Below, one piece after another: positions 25,977 through 35,067 of a stretch of DNA of 64,000 nt (the first letter of the stretch is position 1; every line of letters starts with the position of its first letter). Where the stretch lies: NCBI GenBank assembly GCA_016124635.1, contig WGNJ01000006.1:90568-154567 (forward strand). The letters are read 5' to 3'. Both the position numbers and the translations under genes were made by a program. Source of the DNA: Alphaproteobacteria bacterium. GTDB lineage: Bacteria > Pseudomonadota > Alphaproteobacteria > Micropepsales > Micropepsaceae. The notes beneath the pieces were generated by a model that saw only the letters and a program-made list of their open reading frames with translations, searched no databases and was not told the DNA's origin.

Positions 25977-26890
25977 TGCTCGCCGCTTTGCGTTGGCTAG
26001 CGATTGCGACCGTTGTCGCGACAGCGGCTGGGTTTGTTTGGCTCGAGTGGCCGGCGCCGCTCGAGCGACTTCCCGCTGGTGTTTCGAGCGCTGCGCCGGG
26101 CATGGCCGATCGCGGTGCCTATCTCGTGCGTGCGGCGGCCTGCTTGCCGTGTCATTGGGACAAGAAGAATGGCGGCCAGCGTTTCGCCGGCGGGCGCCAA
26201 ATCAAAACGCAGTTCGGAACTTTCTACACGCCGAACATTTCGCCGGACGACGAGACGGGCATCGGCAAGTGGAGCGATGCGGAGTTCGTGCGCGCTTTGA
26301 AGCACGGCGTCGGGCGAAGCGGCGAGCAGCTCTATCCGACGTTCCCGTACACGTCCTATCGGTTCATGAAGGTCGAAGACGTGCTGGCAATCAAAGCGTA
26401 TCTGATGACGCAAAACGCCGTGCACTCTCCCGACAAGCGGCACGCGTTGCGTTTTCCGTATTCGTGGCGCGCACTGGTGAAGATCTGGAAGCTGCAGCAC
26501 GGCGTGGAGCCGCAATCGCTTGCCGACGACCCGGCCCAGTCTGCCGCTTGGAATCGGGGCCGCTATTTGGTGACCGCGGTCGGTCATTGCGCGGAATGCC
26601 ACAGCCCGCGTGACGCGCAGGGCGTGACCGTCGCAACCGCGTGGCTTCAGGGGAACCCGCACGGCCCGGACGGATGGAAAGTTCCGGCGCTCGCGGGCCC
26701 TAGAGCTAAGGACTTTGCCGGGTGGTCGCGCGACCAGATTGCGGATTATTTGGAAAGCGGCAGCAAGCCCGACTTCGATCAGGCGCAGGGGCCGATGGCG
26801 GAAGTCATCACAGAAGGTACGAAGTACCTGACGGCCGAGGACAGGCTTGCGATCGCGGATTACCTGCGGTCGTTAAGCACACCGCATTAG
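25976..26890 (+). CDS. membrane-anchored diheme cytochrome c
   Basis: 304 residues with an N-terminal hydrophobic anchor/signal (about 5-24). Two haem sites: CLPCH at 56-60 and CAECH at 205-209. Between them lie FGTFYTPNISPDDETGIGKW and YPTFPYTSYRFMKVEDV, with M131 a likely axial ligand. These blocks are typical of the cytochrome c subunits of membrane alcohol/aldehyde/sugar dehydrogenases and related diheme carriers. No dehydrogenase subunit is adjacent; the only partner is cytochrome c'. Periplasmic electron transfer is the predicted role. Confidence 0.88.
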   Translation: MLAALRWLAIATVVATAAGFVWLEWPAPLERLPAGVSSAAPGMADRGAYLVRAAACLPCHWDKKNGGQRFAGGRQIKTQFGTFYTPNISPDDETGIGKWSDAEFVRALKHGVGRSGEQLYPTFPYTSYRFMKVEDVLAIKAYLMTQNAVHSPDKRHALRFPYSWRALVKIWKLQHGVEPQSLADDPAQSAAWNRGRYLVTAVGHCAECHSPRDAQGVTVATAWLQGNPHGPDGWKVPALAGPRAKDFAGWSRDQIADYLESGSKPDFDQAQGPMAEVITEGTKYLTAEDRLAIADYLRSLSTPH

Positions 26891-26985
26891 TTGTCCACTC
26901 AAATCGGCCATTTTTGCGATTTGCGCGCACCCGGTGCGTCGCCTAAATTTGCGCCGGGTTTGCAGCGTATTCGGAAATCGGTTCC

Positions 26986-27846
26986 ATGGCCCGCCTCGTC
27001 GTCATTTTCGCCATTCTATCGTTGATCACCATTGCCATGTATTGGCTGGCGCATCATCCGGCCACGCATTCCGACGTCGTGGCGACTTTGCCCGTCCAGC
27101 CGGCCCAGCATACGAGTTCGACCGCTTCTACTGCGGCACCGGCGTCCGCTCCCGTCGGCACCGCCGACGCCCCGTCCACCAGCGACGAAGCGCAGGCTTC
27201 GTCTGAAGATGCGAAGTCGGCGCCTGACGCTGAAGCAACACCGAGCGTTCCGCCTCTGCCGACGGCGGGGACTGAAGCAACGGTGCTGCAGTCGACAACG
27301 ACGGCAGCACCGGCTGCAAAAACAGGTCTGGTTGTCGAGGACGTTCAACCAAGCAAGGGCAACTCCATTGAGCTAAGGGGGCGTGCGGATCCCGGCGCGA
27401 CCGTCAAGGTCAGTGTGAACGGACAGGCTGCAGGTGCCGCGATCGTCGGCGGCGACGGGGCGTGGTTCGCCACCGTCGACAAGGGCAAAGACGAAAGCGA
27501 GCCCAAGATCGTGCTGGAGCTCGTCGGCGCGGATGGAACGGTGCTCGACAAAACCAACTTCGTGTTCAAGGCAGCACTGGCTGCGCCGCCACTGTCACCT
27601 CAGGATCAGTCGCTGATCGCGGCGCAGACCTCGGCGCGGAGCAAGCCGGCAAAGGTCCACAGGCCGGCGCGGCGGCATCGGCATACGACGCTTCGCGTGC
27701 GGCGGGGCCAGAGCCTGTGGCGCATCGCGCGTCGGCAGCTGGGCAGCGGGCGCAAGTGGCGCCAGATCTACGAGGCGAACAAGGATCGCATCGGCGACGA
27801 TCCTGACTTTATTCGACCCGGAACGCGGCTTGTGCTGCCCGGATAG
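26986..27846 (+). CDS. membrane-anchored protein with Ig-like and LysM domains
   Basis: 286 residues. One N-terminal transmembrane helix (about 4-22), a long A/S/T/P-rich linker (about 25-110), an Ig-like segment (about 112-190: SIELRGRADPGATVKVSVNG, then GDGAWFATVDKG), and a C-terminal LysM domain (about 230-286: LRVRRGQSLWRIARRQLG, then QIYEANKDRIGDDPDFIRPG). Matches the alphaproteobacterial 'LysM peptidoglycan-binding' proteins anchored in the inner membrane and reaching the cell wall. No hydrolase domain is seen. Confidence 0.85.
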   Translation: MARLVVIFAILSLITIAMYWLAHHPATHSDVVATLPVQPAQHTSSTASTAAPASAPVGTADAPSTSDEAQASSEDAKSAPDAEATPSVPPLPTAGTEATVLQSTTTAAPAAKTGLVVEDVQPSKGNSIELRGRADPGATVKVSVNGQAAGAAIVGGDGAWFATVDKGKDESEPKIVLELVGADGTVLDKTNFVFKAALAAPPLSPQDQSLIAAQTSARSKPAKVHRPARRHRHTTLRVRRGQSLWRIARRQLGSGRKWRQIYEANKDRIGDDPDFIRPGTRLVLPG

Positions 27847-27901
27847 CGAATACTGCCAACAGTGCCTGGAAGTCAGACCGGTCATGGCTTAAGTCAGCCC
27901 C

Positions 27902-29791
27902 ATGTCTCAGGTGACCGAAAGCGGCGACGTCGCGAAGAAATCCTATTTGTCGACTTTGCGCGCGTTGTTGCCGTATCTGTGGCCGGACGGCCGGCCCGAC
28001 TTGAAGGTGCGCATCCTCCTGGCGATGGGCGCGCTCGCGCTTGCCAAGGTCTTCACCATTTCCTTTCCGCTGCTCTATGGCGCGGCGATCGATGCCCTCG
28101 ATCCGAAGAACCATGTCGCGCAAACCGTCGGCGTCGCGATCGCGCTGATCCTCGCCTACGGTCTTTCGCGCGTCTTGATGCAGGCGTTCGCGCAGCTGCG
28201 CGACGCGATCGCCGCAAAGGCCGTCTACAACGCCGTGCAGACGGTCGCCGGCAAAACCTTTCGCCATATCCATGCGCTGTCGCTGCGCTTCCATCTTGAG
28301 CGCAAGACAGGCGGATTAACGCGTATCATCGAGCGAGGTACGAAGGGTATCGATATCCTGTTGTTCTATGCCTTGTTCTCGATCGTGCCGACGATCCTCG
28401 AATTGTCGCTGGTCAGCGCCATCCTCTTCTACGGGTATCACTGGGGTTTTGCGGTCATCACGATCCTGACCGTCGTGCTCTACGGTTTGTTCACGATCAA
28501 ACTAACCGAGTGGCGCACGGTCATTCGCCGCCAAATGAACGACAGCGATACCGAGGCGAACACGAAGGCCGTCGACAGCCTGCTCAACTATGAGACAGTA
28601 AAATATTTCAACAACGAGGAGCACGAAGCGCGCCGCTTCGACAAGGCGATGGCGCGCTTTGCCGGTGCCTCCGAGAAGGCGCAAATGTCGCTGTCGCTTC
28701 TCAATACCGGCCAGGCCGTGATCATCACGCTCGGCCTCGTGTCGGTCATGGTGCTTGCCGCTTACATGATCTCCGCCGGCAAGATGACGATCGGCGGTCT
28801 GGTCGTGGTCAACGGCTTTCTTGTTCAGCTCTACGTGCCGCTGAATCTTCTCGGCACCGTCTATCGCGAGATCAACCAAGCGCTCGTCGACATGGAGAAG
28901 ATGTTCGACGTGCTGAATGTCCGCGAGGAAGTAAAGGACAAACCGGGCGCGCTCGATTTGAAGGTTTCGGGCGGAGAAATACGATTTGAGAACGTCGTGT
29001 TCGCCTATGAACCTGAACGCACCATTCTCCATGGTATCAGCTTCACCGTGCCGGCCGGGAAGACAACGGCCGTCGTCGGTCCATCGGGGGCGGGCAAGTC
29101 GACGATCTCGCGCATTCTCTATCGCTTCTACGATGTCGCTTCCGGTCGCGTAACGATCGATGGGCAGGACATTCGCGACGTAACCCAGAATTCCGTGCGC
29201 GCCGCGATCGGTATCGTTCCGCAGGACACGGTGCTCTTCAACGACACGATCCGCTACAACATTCGCTACGGCCGTATCGACGCGACAGACGCCGAGATCG
29301 AAGAGGCTGCACGACTGGCGCAGATCGAGCCCTTTATTCGCGAGTTGCCTGAGGGCTATTCCGCGATGGTCGGCGAACGCGGGCTGAAGCTTTCCGGCGG
29401 CGAGAAACAGCGCGTTGCGATCGCCAGAACGATCTTGAAGAACCCGCCGATCTTGATGCTCGACGAGGCGACATCCGCTCTCGACACGCATACTGAGCGT
29501 GAAATTCAGGCGGCGTTGCAAGGCGTGTCGCGCGGGCGCACCACGCTGGTCATCGCTCACCGTCTGTCGACCGTAGTCGACGCCGACGAGATCTTGGTTC
29601 TGGACCATGGCCGGATCGTCGAGCGCGGCCGACATTCAGACCTTCTGCAGCGGGGTGGGGCATACGCGGCGATGTGGAACCGGCAGCGCGAGGCCGCAGC
29701 TGCGCGCGAAAAGCTGCTCGAGGTTGAGCAGGATCCAGAAATCAATCCTGAGATTGTGCGGGTTCAGCCTGCCGTCGCGGCTGGCGACTGA
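27902..29791 (+). CDS. Atm1-type ABC exporter (fused permease-ATPase)
   Basis: 629 residues, half-transporter. Six transmembrane helices in about 40-330, with the Atm1 family stretch RGTKGIDILLFYALFSIVPTI split by the membrane, and NYETVKYFNNEEHEARR, diagnostic of the Atm1/HMT1 branch. The ATPase domain has Walker A VGPSGAGKST, Q-loop PQDTVLFNDTI, signature LSGGEKQRVAIART, Walker B ILMLDEATSALD and H-switch AHRLST. Bacterial Atm1 proteins export glutathione derivatives or metal-glutathione conjugates. A terminator follows directly. Confidence 0.93.
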   Translation: MSQVTESGDVAKKSYLSTLRALLPYLWPDGRPDLKVRILLAMGALALAKVFTISFPLLYGAAIDALDPKNHVAQTVGVAIALILAYGLSRVLMQAFAQLRDAIAAKAVYNAVQTVAGKTFRHIHALSLRFHLERKTGGLTRIIERGTKGIDILLFYALFSIVPTILELSLVSAILFYGYHWGFAVITILTVVLYGLFTIKLTEWRTVIRRQMNDSDTEANTKAVDSLLNYETVKYFNNEEHEARRFDKAMARFAGASEKAQMSLSLLNTGQAVIITLGLVSVMVLAAYMISAGKMTIGGLVVVNGFLVQLYVPLNLLGTVYREINQALVDMEKMFDVLNVREEVKDKPGALDLKVSGGEIRFENVVFAYEPERTILHGISFTVPAGKTTAVVGPSGAGKSTISRILYRFYDVASGRVTIDGQDIRDVTQNSVRAAIGIVPQDTVLFNDTIRYNIRYGRIDATDAEIEEAARLAQIEPFIRELPEGYSAMVGERGLKLSGGEKQRVAIARTILKNPPILMLDEATSALDTHTEREIQAALQGVSRGRTTLVIAHRLSTVVDADEILVLDHGRIVERGRHSDLLQRGGAYAAMWNRQREAAAAREKLLEVEQDPEINPEIVRVQPAVAAGD

Positions 29792-29811
29792 GCTGGGTTT
29801 CCCAGCGTTTT
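29792..29811 (+). terminator. short hairpin terminator after the Atm1-like gene
   Basis: GCTGGG-TTT-CCCAGC, a 6-bp GC-rich stem with a 3-base loop, followed by GTTTT. It begins one base after the stop codon. The stem is short, so termination may be partial. Confidence 0.6.
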
Positions 29812-30013
29812 CATGCGGATGAACAGGTGTTCGGTTTGGCGACACGTAGGTGTGACGTTTGTCGCGAACTGTCGCCAGATGCTGATTTTGTTAAGAAAAA
29901 GCGTCGAAATTACAGTGATGTGAGCGCACCGGCCGATGCACGAATATTGCAATGGAAACTGTTCCAGCGCATGAGCATTCGAAGACGGTGTGGAAGCCGA
30001 TTGCGGAAACTCG

Positions 30014-31321
30014 ATGAGCCTCGACGTAGAGCCCCCAAAGGTCAATGCCGGCACGGTTAACGATGGGGCGTCCGCCAAGGGCCGCCTTCGGGATGCGGCA
30101 GATCGAGTTGCTGCCAGCCCTTATGCTGCGCGCGTGGCGAGCTTCGCGCGCAAACGGCCGCGCTGGCAGATTTATGCGGCACTCGTTGTGTTTCTGCTGC
30201 TCGTTGCTGCGTTGGCCTACTGGTGGACGAGCGGATCGAGCGATACGGCGAGCCAATTGGTTGTGACCGTCGAGCGTGGCGACGTTGAGGATTCCGTCAC
30301 CGCTCTCGGTAATTTGCAGCCGCGTGACTATGTCGACGTCGGCGCACAAGTGTCCGGACAGCTCAAGAAGCTTTACGTCGATATTGGCGATACGGTGAAG
30401 TCCGGGCAGTTGCTCGCCGAGATCGACCCAGCCGTGCTGAACACAAAGGTCGAAGCGGGGCGAGCTCAGCTGAAGAACTTACAGGCGACGCTGCGTGACA
30501 AGGAGGCGCAGCTCGAGTTGGCGCGCGGTCAGTTTAACCGTCAGAAGATGCTCAAAGCGGCGAATGCGACGAGCACCGATGCCTATCAATCGGCGGAATC
30601 GGGTTTGCGCTCGGCGACGGCGCAAGTGGCGGCGGTGAAGGCGCAGATCGCGCAAACGACTGCGACCGTGCATGGCGACGAAGTTACGCTCGGATACACG
30701 AAGATCTACGCGCCTATGGCCGGTACCGTTGTTTCCGTGACTACAAAGCAAGGGCAAACGATCAACGCCAACCAACAGGCGCCTGTGATCCTGCGTGTTG
30801 CGGACCTGTCGACAATGACGGTGTGGACGCAGGTGTCGGAGGCGGACGTGCCGAAACTGCGCCTTGGGATGGATGCCTATTTCACCATCCTCGGTGCGCC
30901 GAGAAAGCGCTGGACCGGCAAGTTGAAGCAGGTGCTGCCGACGCCCGAAGTCGTCAACAACGTGGTATTGTACACGGCGCTGTTCGATGTCGCGAACCAA
31001 CGCAACGAGTTGATGACGCAGATGACGGCGCAGGTGTTCTTCGTCATTGCTTCAAAGCAAGATGTGCTCACTGTGCCGGTCGCGGCGTTGCATCGCTATC
31101 GGCCCCGCCGGCACACCGCGCACGTTACTTTGGTTTCGGCAAGCGGAGCGGAGGAAGATCGCGAAGTGACGGTGGGCGTCACAAATCGCGTGTCCGCGGA
31201 AATCGTCTCCGGCTTGAAAGAGGGCGATAAGGTCGTTGCCGGAACAGCGGCGCAGTCGGGAAGCGGACAGACACAGCAGCGTGGGCAAGGTCGCAGCCGC
31301 AGGCCGCGCCTTGGCTTCTGA
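30014..31321 (+). CDS. macA: MacA-like periplasmic adaptor (HlyD/MFP family)
   Basis: 435 residues. A cytoplasmic N-terminus of about 45 residues precedes one transmembrane anchor ([19 protein letters not shown]). The lipoyl/barrel-sandwich halves are [21 protein letters not shown] split at G and [15 protein letters not shown], around a coiled-coil hairpin of about 70 residues, then beta-barrel and membrane-proximal domains. The C-terminus ends in a basic Q/R-rich tail. It couples the MacB-type ATPase to an outer-membrane channel. The ATG at 30014 is chosen over an upstream GTG. Overlaps macB by one base; the NodT channel gene follows, giving a complete tripartite pump. Confidence 0.9.
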   Translation: MSLDVEPPKVNAGTVNDGASAKGRLRDAADRVAASPYAARVASFARKRPRWQIYAALVVFLLLVAALAYWWTSGSSDTASQLVVTVERGDVEDSVTALGNLQPRDYVDVGAQVSGQLKKLYVDIGDTVKSGQLLAEIDPAVLNTKVEAGRAQLKNLQATLRDKEAQLELARGQFNRQKMLKAANATSTDAYQSAESGLRSATAQVAAVKAQIAQTTATVHGDEVTLGYTKIYAPMAGTVVSVTTKQGQTINANQQAPVILRVADLSTMTVWTQVSEADVPKLRLGMDAYFTILGAPRKRWTGKLKQVLPTPEVVNNVVLYTALFDVANQRNELMTQMTAQVFFVIASKQDVLTVPVAALHRYRPRRHTAHVTLVSASGAEEDREVTVGVTNRVSAEIVSGLKEGDKVVAGTAAQSGSGQTQQRGQGRSRRPRLGF

Positions 31322-33303
31322 TGAACAAGCCCTCGACGCAAATAGAACCTGTCGTTGAAGCCGGACCGCTCATCGAGCTTACCGACATTCGAAAGACTTT
31401 CTTTTCGGGCACAGATGTCGCGGTCGAGGTTCTGCATGGAATCTCGCTGACGATCTATCCCGGCGAGTTCTTGGCAATCATGGGCGCATCCGGGTCGGGG
31501 AAGTCGACCTTGATGAACATCATCGGCTGCCTCGATCGATCGACCGGCGGGACTTACCGGTTCGCAGGGCGCGATATCTCCGAATTCGACTCGGACGAGC
31601 TTGCTGCGCTGCGCCGCGAGGCATTCGGCTTCATCTTCCAAAGCTACAACCTGATCGGAACGGCAAGCGCCGTCGAGAACGTCGAAGTGCCCGCCATCTA
31701 TGCTGGTGTGCGCCTCGAGGAACGTCGTGAGCGCGCGAAAGCGTTGTTGACTAAGCTGGGCCTTAGCGATCGCTTCACGCATCGCCCAAACCAATTATCG
31801 GGCGGCCAACAGCAGCGGGTGTCGATCGCGCGCGCGCTGATGAACGGCGGACAGATCATTCTGGCGGATGAGCCGACAGGCGCGCTCGATAGCCGGAGCG
31901 GTGCGGAAGTTATGGCGCTGCTGCGCGAATTGGCTGATCAAGGGCACACTATACTTTTGATCACGCACGATCGAGACGTAGCGGCGCAGGCGCGGCGGAT
32001 CATAGAAATCAAGGACGGGGTCGTTCTCTCGGACAGTGGCGTCGATCCGGGCGCTGCTTCGGACAAAGCACGAGAGCTTGCCGCTCAGTCGCCTGCCGGC
32101 GACGCGTTCTGGGGCGACATGGGCGAAGCGGCGAGCATGGCGCTGCGGGCGCTGCGTGCGAATCTGTTCCGCACGATCTTGACGCTGCTTGGCATCGTGA
32201 TCGGTGTCGGCTCGGTCGTTGCGATGCTTGCCATCGGCGAAGGCGCGAAGCAGGAAGTCGTAAAGCAGATCGGCTCGATGGGGACGAACCTTCTGCTCGT
32301 CAGGCCGGGTCAGCCGCATCGAAGAGGCGTCGGCGGTACCGTGACCACGATGGTGCCGGCGGACGCCGAAGCGATGTCGTCCGTGCCCAATGTCCTTGCG
32401 GCAGTCCCGGAGCTTCAGGGAACGATCACGGCGCGCTTCGGCGACAACGACTACCAGACGCAGGTCGATGCGACCTGGCCCGACTTGACCACGGTGCGGA
32501 GTTGGCCCGTGGCGCAGGGGACGTTTTTCAGTCAGGACGACGAGCGCAGCTATGCCTCCGTCGCCGTGCTTGGCAAGACGGCGTATCAGCAACTTTTCCC
32601 CGGCGGTGAAGATCCGATCGGGCAGTACGTGTTGCTGAAGAACGTGCCTTTCTTGGTGATCGGAATTATGTCCGAAAAAGGCGCGACGGCCTATGGGAGC
32701 GACGCCGACGATATCATTTTCGTTCCGCTTTCGACCGGTAGCCTAAGATTATTCGGGCAACGCTATCTGCGCTCGATCACCGTAGCCGCGAAGGACGTTG
32801 CCGCGATCGACGCCACGCAGGAGGCGCTGACGGAGCTCTTGAAGTCGAGGCACGGGAGCGAGGACTTCTACATCCGCAATATGGCGTCGGTCGTTCAAAC
32901 TGCTTCCGAAGCGCAAAACACATTGACGATCCTGCTCGGCTCCGTCGCCGCGATCTCTCTGCTTGTCGGCGGCATCGGCGTCATGAACATCATGTTGGTC
33001 AGTGTCACCGAGCGAACGCGCGAGATCGGTATTCGCATGGCGACCGGCGCGCGTATGCGAAACATCCTGCAGCAATTCCTGACCGAGGCCGTCGTCGTGT
33101 CGGCGCTTGGCGGGATCATCGGTGTGCTGGGCGGGATCGGCGTCGGCCTGCTGATCGGCGCCTTTGGAACGGCGGTGGAGTTCACGGCGCCGCCCATCAT
33201 TCTCGCGTTCGGTTGCGCGGCGGCGACCGGCCTTGTGTTCGGGTTCGCGCCAGCTCTCAAGGCCGCACGGCTTGATCCTGTGGTGGCGCTGCAGAGCGAA
33301 TGA
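31321..33303 (+). CDS. macB: MacB-type ABC transporter (ATPase fused to permease)
   Basis: 660 residues. The N-terminal ATPase has Walker [12 protein letters not shown]-loop FIFQSYNLI, signature [14 protein letters not shown], Walker [12 protein letters not shown] and H-loop ITHDRD. The permease half begins near 280 with a first transmembrane helix ([19 protein letters not shown]), a large periplasmic MacB_PCD region, and three C-terminal helices ([21 protein letters not shown] marks the FtsX-type core). It drives export of peptides, macrolides or siderophores from the periplasm. Starts on the macA stop (TGATG) and overlaps the NodT gene by ATGA. Confidence 0.92.
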   Translation: MNKPSTQIEPVVEAGPLIELTDIRKTFFSGTDVAVEVLHGISLTIYPGEFLAIMGASGSGKSTLMNIIGCLDRSTGGTYRFAGRDISEFDSDELAALRREAFGFIFQSYNLIGTASAVENVEVPAIYAGVRLEERRERAKALLTKLGLSDRFTHRPNQLSGGQQQRVSIARALMNGGQIILADEPTGALDSRSGAEVMALLRELADQGHTILLITHDRDVAAQARRIIEIKDGVVLSDSGVDPGAASDKARELAAQSPAGDAFWGDMGEAASMALRALRANLFRTILTLLGIVIGVGSVVAMLAIGEGAKQEVVKQIGSMGTNLLLVRPGQPHRRGVGGTVTTMVPADAEAMSSVPNVLAAVPELQGTITARFGDNDYQTQVDATWPDLTTVRSWPVAQGTFFSQDDERSYASVAVLGKTAYQQLFPGGEDPIGQYVLLKNVPFLVIGIMSEKGATAYGSDADDIIFVPLSTGSLRLFGQRYLRSITVAAKDVAAIDATQEALTELLKSRHGSEDFYIRNMASVVQTASEAQNTLTILLGSVAAISLLVGGIGVMNIMLVSVTERTREIGIRMATGARMRNILQQFLTEAVVVSALGGIIGVLGGIGVGLLIGAFGTAVEFTAPPIILAFGCAAATGLVFGFAPALKAARLDPVVALQSE

Positions 33304-34715
33304 CGATGCGCGGCTACCGGGTCTTTCTTCTGATTGCGACATTGGCGCTCGCGAGTTGCGCGACCGACGCGCCGACAGACCGATTGGCCGACACGGATGT
33401 GCCGTCGTCCTGGGAAGGGCCGATCCCACAGAACGCAGACGAGTGGCCGTCGCCGAGCTGGTGGCGGGCGTTCAACAGCAATGAACTCGACGACCTCATC
33501 GCGAAAGCGCAATCGCAGAACTTGGATCTTGCCGCCGCTACAGCGCGTATAATGCAAGCGGAAGCGCAGGCGAAGGTCGCGGGGTCGGCGTTGCTGCCGA
33601 GCGTCAATCTCAGCGTCGGCGCTTCGCAATCCGGACCTTTGGGCGGCAAAAGCACTGTTTCGCAGCGCCGCTCCTTCAGTGCCGACGTCGGCGCTTCCTA
33701 TGAACTAGACTTCTGGGGCCGCAATCGCGCGAACCTCTCCGCGGCCGAAGCGTCATTGGCGGCGAGCCGATACGACCGAGAAACGGTGGCGCTGACCGTA
33801 ACGGCGAGCGCGGCATCAACCTATTTCCAGATACTGTCGCTGCGCGACAGGCTGCGGACGGCGAAACTGAACCTCGAGAATGCGCGCGGCGTGTTGAAGA
33901 TCATCGAGGCGCGCGTCAAAGCGGGTGTCGTGACGCCGCTCGATCTGGCGCAACAACGGGCCGCAGTCGCAAATCAGGAGGCGTCGATCCCCGCTCTTGA
34001 GCAATCCGAGCGAGAGGCGAGGGCGACCCTTGCGCTTCTCCTTGGGCTGCCGCCGCAAGGATTTGATGTGACCGCGAAAAGCATGGCTGGTCTCGCGGCC
34101 CCGACAGTCAAGCCGGGGCTACCATCAGGTCTTCTCGCCCGCAGGCCCGACATACGCCGATCGGAATCGGACCTCTTGGCCGCGGACGCGAATATTGCGG
34201 CGGCACGCGCCGCGTTCTTTCCAACGATCTCCCTCACCGGCTCGGCCGGGTTCGCCAGTGCCGCGCTTTCCTCTCTCTTCAATCCGGCAAATGCCGCCTA
34301 CACGATCGGCGCGTCGTTGTTGCAGACGATCTTCGACAACGGACGGCTCCAGGGCGAATACGAGGCCACGATCGGGCGGCGGCAGGAGATCGTGGCCAAT
34401 TATCGCTCCGCCGTGATCACGGCGTTCTCGGACGTGCACGTGGCGCTCGGCGCTGTGGCAAGCTTGGCGGCGGAGGAACATCAACGGAGCCTCGCGGCGG
34501 CTCAGGCCGCCGAGGCGTTTCGCATCGCCGACGTCCGTTATCGCGCGGGCGTCGAGGACTTCATCTCCGTGCTCGACGCCCAGCGCACGCTCTACTCGGC
34601 TCAAGATCAGCTTTCACAAACGCAGCTGGCCCGGCTCCAGGCGTGCGTTGCGCTGTTCCGTGCACTGGGCGGCGGCTGGTCCGATCAGGCGGTCGCCAGT
34701 TTGGCGGGGCCTTAA
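33300..34715 (+). CDS. NodT-family outer-membrane efflux lipoprotein (TolC-like)
   Basis: 471 residues. Lipoprotein signal with lipobox LASC, lipidated C20. Two outer-membrane-efflux repeats: [17 protein letters not shown] opens the family, [20 protein letters not shown] is the equatorial region, and [28 protein letters not shown] is the NodT hallmark (seen here in overlapping pieces), followed by [17 protein letters not shown]. It forms the trimeric exit duct for MacAB. Its stop overlaps the convergent csoR stop as TTAA. Confidence 0.92.
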   Translation: MTMRGYRVFLLIATLALASCATDAPTDRLADTDVPSSWEGPIPQNADEWPSPSWWRAFNSNELDDLIAKAQSQNLDLAAATARIMQAEAQAKVAGSALLPSVNLSVGASQSGPLGGKSTVSQRRSFSADVGASYELDFWGRNRANLSAAEASLAASRYDRETVALTVTASAASTYFQILSLRDRLRTAKLNLENARGVLKIIEARVKAGVVTPLDLAQQRAAVANQEASIPALEQSEREARATLALLLGLPPQGFDVTAKSMAGLAAPTVKPGLPSGLLARRPDIRRSESDLLAADANIAAARAAFFPTISLTGSAGFASAALSSLFNPANAAYTIGASLLQTIFDNGRLQGEYEATIGRRQEIVANYRSAVITAFSDVHVALGAVASLAAEEHQRSLAAAQAAEAFRIADVRYRAGVEDFISVLDAQRTLYSAQDQLSQTQLARLQACVALFRALGGGWSDQAVASLAGP

Positions 34716-34990
34716 CGCTCCCGCGCTCGCGCCAGCGTTTGCACGAGTTCCTGAACCTTTTCGCGCTGAGCCTTTTTGTCGCCGCTCTTGATTGCGCGTT
34801 CGACGCAGTGCGCGATGTGATCGCTGAGAATCTCGCCCTCGACCTTTCGCAGGGCCGCAATGACGGCCTGAACTTGCGTCACCACGTCGATGCAGTAGCG
34901 GTCGTCCTCGACCATTTTGCCGAGACCGCGCACCTGACCCTCGATGCGGCTCAGGCGGGAAAGACAGGCTTTCTTCGTTTCGTTCTGCAT
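34712..34990 (-). CDS. csoR: CsoR-type copper-sensing repressor
   Basis: 92 residues, DUF156 family (RLSRIEGQVRGLGKMVEDDRYC near the N-terminus, in two parts). The Cu(I) ligand pattern is C, then H 25 residues later, then C four later (in DRYCID, LSDH, HCVER), the same C-H-C spacing as CsoR. This separates it from RcnR and FrmR. The start ATG at 34990 is chosen because the family N-terminus begins there. It is divergent from the copper ATPase, with a palindromic operator in between, so it should repress both genes until Cu(I) binds. Confidence 0.9.
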   Translation of the reverse strand: MQNETKKACLSRLSRIEGQVRGLGKMVEDDRYCIDVVTQVQAVIAALRKVEGEILSDHIAHCVERAIKSGDKKAQREKVQELVQTLARARER

Positions 34991-35000
34991 GGGTTGAAAC

Positions 35001-35017
35001 ATACCCCCCTGGGGTAT
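35001..35017. promoter_or_regulatory. CsoR operator
   Basis: ATACCCC-CCT-GGGGTAT, a 7-3-7 inverted repeat that matches the GC-centred, TA-flanked operator type bound by CsoR/DUF156 regulators. It lies 11 bases upstream of csoR and 51 bases upstream of copA, in position to control both divergent promoters. Confidence 0.85.
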
Positions 35018-35067
35018 ATGTAGCACTCAACGGTTACGATTCAAACTATAGCCCACGGAGCCAATAA

